Positions 13,101 through 15,593 of a stretch of DNA of 15,593 nucleotides are shown here, piece after piece. Below the pieces are notes generated by a model, which searched no databases, had not been told where the DNA came from, and was given only the letters and a program-made list of their open reading frames with translations. Positions within the stretch are counted from its first letter, which is position 1. Each line of letters starts with the position of its first letter. Source of the DNA: Planctomycetota bacterium (GTDB lineage Bacteria > Planctomycetota > Phycisphaerae > FEN-1346); NCBI GenBank assembly GCA_026386995.1, contig JAPLMO010000073.1, positions 1-15,593 on the forward strand, read 5' to 3'. The translations under genes and the position numbers were made by a program.

Positions 13101-13152
13101 CCCCTAGCCGACTTTGCGCGGCCATAGTGTATTTGTCGTTTGACGGGGCATA

Positions 13153-13188
13153 ATGGTGTTGGCTCAGGCCAGTTGCGAAGGGTTGTAA
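13153..13188 (+). CDS. Possible 11-residue leader peptide
   Basis: ATG 13153 opens MVLAQASCEGL and stops at TAA 13186-13188, sharing its last A with the ATG of the next gene (TAATG). It lies wholly within the predicted leader. A GGGG 3-6 bases upstream is a poor Shine-Dalgarno. It may couple translation of the large gene or be chance. Confidence 0.25.
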   Translation: MVLAQASCEGL

Positions 13189-15593
13189 TGGCACACGGAT
13201 CGCCGACCCACCTCACTTTGGTATCGAACGGCGCTGCCGCCGCAAGCGCGTCGGAGCGCTCGAAATACTTCCTCGGAAACAGTGTCAGGTCTCGTCACGT
13301 CAAGAAGAGGGTCCTGTTTAGCCGATATACGCTGAGGCTGCCGGGGCTGCTGATTGCCGCCATGGGGGCGGTGACGCTGTTGTTCAGCGCCAGTTCGGCC
13401 ATCGCGGGAATAGGGATATGCTGGGACGCCGACGGCACATACCCATACGGCGGCACGGGCACATGGAACATCACCAACTCCCATTGGTACGACGATTTGA
13501 GTTTAAGTTATAAACCCTGGGTCAACGCCAACAACGACACCGCCATCTTCGGCACGGCGTCGGGCACGGTTACGCTTGGCACCGGCATAACCGTCGGCGG
13601 GTTGACCTTCAATGACAGCGCGGGGTATGTGATCACCGGCGACACCCTGACCTTCGGCACTGCCGGGTCCATCACGGCGAATGTGGACGCGACGATCTCC
13701 TCGGTTCTCGACGGCACTGTCGGCCTGGCCAAGGCCGGCGCCGGCACGCTGACGCTCTCGGGCGCCAACACCTACACCGGCGTCACGACGATCAGCGCCG
13801 GCACACTGACGCTCGGCAACTCGAGCGCCCTGGGCGACACGAACAACGCCCTGGCGGTCTCCGGCGGCGCGGTCGTCGAAATCGGCACCTACTTTCCGAC
13901 CGTCGGGGCCGTGACCCTGACCAGCGGCACGATCGCCGGCACGGGCATCCTGACGTTTAACGACACGGCCACGCTTGAGAGCGGCACGGTCAGCGCGAAT
14001 CTGGCCGGTGTGGTCATACCCATCAACAAGGAAGGCCCCGGCACGGTCACTCTTTCGGGCAACAACAGCGGCTTCAGCGGCTTTATCAACATTAACGCCG
14101 GTACGCTGAGCGTCGGCGACACCAACAACCTCGGCGACGGCTCCTTCAGCAACGCCCTGATGATCACCGGCACACTGAAGGTCACCGGCGACATCGTGAG
14201 CCCCGTCGACCGTTCGATCACGCTCTCCGGCACGCCCACCATTGACGTGGACTCCGGCAAGCAGTTGACCATCGATGGCACGGTCAGCAGCGTCGGCGGC
14301 GGCACGCTGAACAAGGCGGGCGCGGGCGCCGTCATCCTCTCCGGGCCGAACGCCTACACCGGCGGAACGACGATCGGCGCCGGCATCCTGCAAGCGAATA
14401 ATGCCACGGCACTGGGCACCGTCGGGAACATCACCTTCGGCGGCGGCACCCTGCAATACACGGCCGCCAGCGCCGGCCAGGACTGGGCAGCGCGCTTCAA
14501 GAACAGCACCTCGGCCGCCATCGCCCTGGACACGAACCTTCAGAACGTGACCCTCGCCGGCGTCATCGACAGCAGCAACACCGCCGGCCTGACCAAGACC
14601 GGCGCCGGCACGCTGAGCCTCACCGGCGTGAACACCTATACCGGCGGAACGGTTGTTACCGGCGGCACGCTTTCAATCAATGGCCGATACGCGGTGAATA
14701 ACCGCAACATTACCCTCGACGGTGCCGTCCTGAAGGCGACTTGGGGTAGCACAAATTCCTGGTCAGTGCCTCAAATCACACTCGGCCCTAATGGCGGGAC
14801 TTATACTGCATCCGGTTATAGCAACTGGGACAATGACATCACTGGCACTGGAAACTTCACCTTGAGCAGCGGCCAGGATGAACGGTTCACAAGAGCCGCT
14901 GGGTACAGCCTGACCGGTGACTTTATCGCTTTGTCGTTTAGCATGAACGGAGGGTTTGGCCCGCTTCCGAACAGCACGTTGGACCTCAGGATTGCGGGCA
15001 AAATGAATTCTGGGATCTTCGGTGGCCTGAAAGGGTCAGGAAATGCGAACCTCCAAGGTAATACTGTCCAGATTGGCAATAACAACAAGGATACGGCCTA
15101 CAGCGGCATCCTCTCCAACGGTGGCCTCACCAAGACCGGCACCGGCAAGTTGACCCTAACCAACACCAACACCTACACCGGCGCGACCAGCGTCACCGCC
15201 GGCACGCTGCTCATTAACGGCAGCACCCATGCCTCCAGCGCTGTTTCCGTCGCCAATAATGTTGACAGCACCACCGCCACCCTCGGCGGCATCGGCACGA
15301 TTAACGGGTCCGTCACGGTTAACGCCACTGCTGCCACCAGCCGCGTCAACCGAATCACCGGTGCGACCATTGGCACCACCGGCACCCTGAACATCGGCGG
15401 CGGGTTGACGTTTGGTGCGGGCGCCATCGGCTACTTCGATATCACCAGCACCAGCGTTAAAGACTATTTGAACGTCACCGGCAACCTTACCGCCGACAGC
15501 GGCACGATCATTGAAGTGTCCACCGGACTCCCCGGCGGCGAGTACGGCCTCATCGGATATACCGGCTCGGCCTCAGATATCGGCAACTACTTG
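13188..15593 (+). CDS. Giant surface protein with autotransporter-associated beta-strand repeats (3' truncated)
   Basis: The frame is open for 802 codons to the window edge. Residues about 1-73 form an extended signal peptide: a basic stretch (RSRHVKKRVLFSRYTLRL) and a hydrophobic core LLIAAMGAVTLLFSASSAIAG. The rest is Gly/Thr/Asn-rich beta-helix sequence. The diagnostic repeat, of the type GLTKTGAGTLTLSGANTYTG followed by TTISAGTL, starts at about residues 179, 279, 372, 467 and 646, spaced about 95 apart until a longer gap. This is the PATR/autotransporter-associated repeat. In Planctomycetota such proteins often end in a PEP-CTERM anchor and not an autotransporter barrel; the end is not visible. 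Residues about 500-640 lack the repeat and are less GC-biased. The ATG is chosen for AAGGG 5 bases upstream and the promoter at 13072. Adhesin or envelope role is inference. Confidence 0.88.
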   Translation, partial: MAHGSPTHLTLVSNGAAAASASERSKYFLGNSVRSRHVKKRVLFSRYTLRLPGLLIAAMGAVTLLFSASSAIAGIGICWDADGTYPYGGTGTWNITNSHWYDDLSLSYKPWVNANNDTAIFGTASGTVTLGTGITVGGLTFNDSAGYVITGDTLTFGTAGSITANVDATISSVLDGTVGLAKAGAGTLTLSGANTYTGVTTISAGTLTLGNSSALGDTNNALAVSGGAVVEIGTYFPTVGAVTLTSGTIAGTGILTFNDTATLESGTVSANLAGVVIPINKEGPGTVTLSGNNSGFSGFININAGTLSVGDTNNLGDGSFSNALMITGTLKVTGDIVSPVDRSITLSGTPTIDVDSGKQLTIDGTVSSVGGGTLNKAGAGAVILSGPNAYTGGTTIGAGILQANNATALGTVGNITFGGGTLQYTAASAGQDWAARFKNSTSAAIALDTNLQNVTLAGVIDSSNTAGLTKTGAGTLSLTGVNTYTGGTVVTGGTLSINGRYAVNNRNITLDGAVLKATWGSTNSWSVPQITLGPNGGTYTASGYSNWDNDITGTGNFTLSSGQDERFTRAAGYSLTGDFIALSFSMNGGFGPLPNSTLDLRIAGKMNSGIFGGLKGSGNANLQGNTVQIGNNNKDTAYSGILSNGGLTKTGTGKLTLTNTNTYTGATSVTAGTLLINGSTHASSAVSVANNVDSTTATLGGIGTINGSVTVNATAATSRVNRITGATIGTTGTLNIGGGLTFGAGAIGYFDITSTSVKDYLNVTGNLTADSGTIIEVSTGLPGGEYGLIGYTGSASDIGNYL

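Noticed and set aside
13503..14456. 317-codon minus-strand frame
   Set aside because: Its product is Gly/Asp/Arg/Ala-rich with no motifs, opposite a clear beta-strand-repeat protein on the plus strand; repeat-rich GC coding commonly leaves the other strand open.
13720..15260. Possible CRISPR-like or satellite repeats
   Set aside because: The periodic similarity is at protein level (beta-strand repeats about 95 residues apart) with diverged DNA, not short identical repeats with unique spacers.

Overview
The window looks like a high-GC bacterial chromosome of the Planctomycetota type. This is inferred from content: a PEP-CTERM surface protein, a large protein with autotransporter-associated beta-strand repeats, an exported LamG/alpha-toroid carbohydrate-active protein, an exported Ala/Pro-rich HEAT protein, and intergenic spaces full of palindromic repeats. 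No rRNA, tRNA or CRISPR array was found, so no marker fixes the taxonomy.

Layout. 1-131: tail of an unidentified gene. 388-3066 (-): exported HEAT-repeat protein with a receiver-like domain whose phospho-acceptor Asp is replaced, behind a consensus promoter and ended by an intrinsic terminator. 3259-3479: a palindromic element with a perfect 83-bp tandem duplication, lying exactly between two divergent promoters. 3504-4412 (+): a PEP-CTERM gene with a consensus promoter, a terminator-like hairpin in its leader and a terminator after it. 4673-7438 (-): exported LamG plus alpha/alpha-toroid protein, bracketed by 67-bp direct repeats. 7439-8612: a gene-poor stretch with a large palindrome, 17-bp direct repeats, two copies of a 34-bp palindromic site and one doubtful small ORF.

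8613-11640 (-): a zinc/manganese-type ABC uptake locus. Permease and ATPase overlap by 4 bp; the binding protein lies upstream after a 407-bp gap full of repeats. The binding-protein gene carries a palindromic repeat in frame in its metal-site loop region. 12002-12567: a small membrane-protein gene between two attC-like palindromes, resembling a lone integron gene cassette. It is followed by a zinc-ribbon gene remnant on the opposite strand. 13072-15593 (+): promoter, possible coupled leader peptide and the first 802 codons of a giant beta-strand-repeat surface protein that runs off the window.

How the genes work together. Most encoded products are exported: surface proteins, a polysaccharide-directed protein and an envelope scaffold. 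The ABC locus supplies divalent metal. The most unusual parts are the attC-flanked cassette, the in-frame palindrome in the metal-binding protein gene, the leader hairpin of the PEP-CTERM gene and the degenerate receiver in an exported protein.
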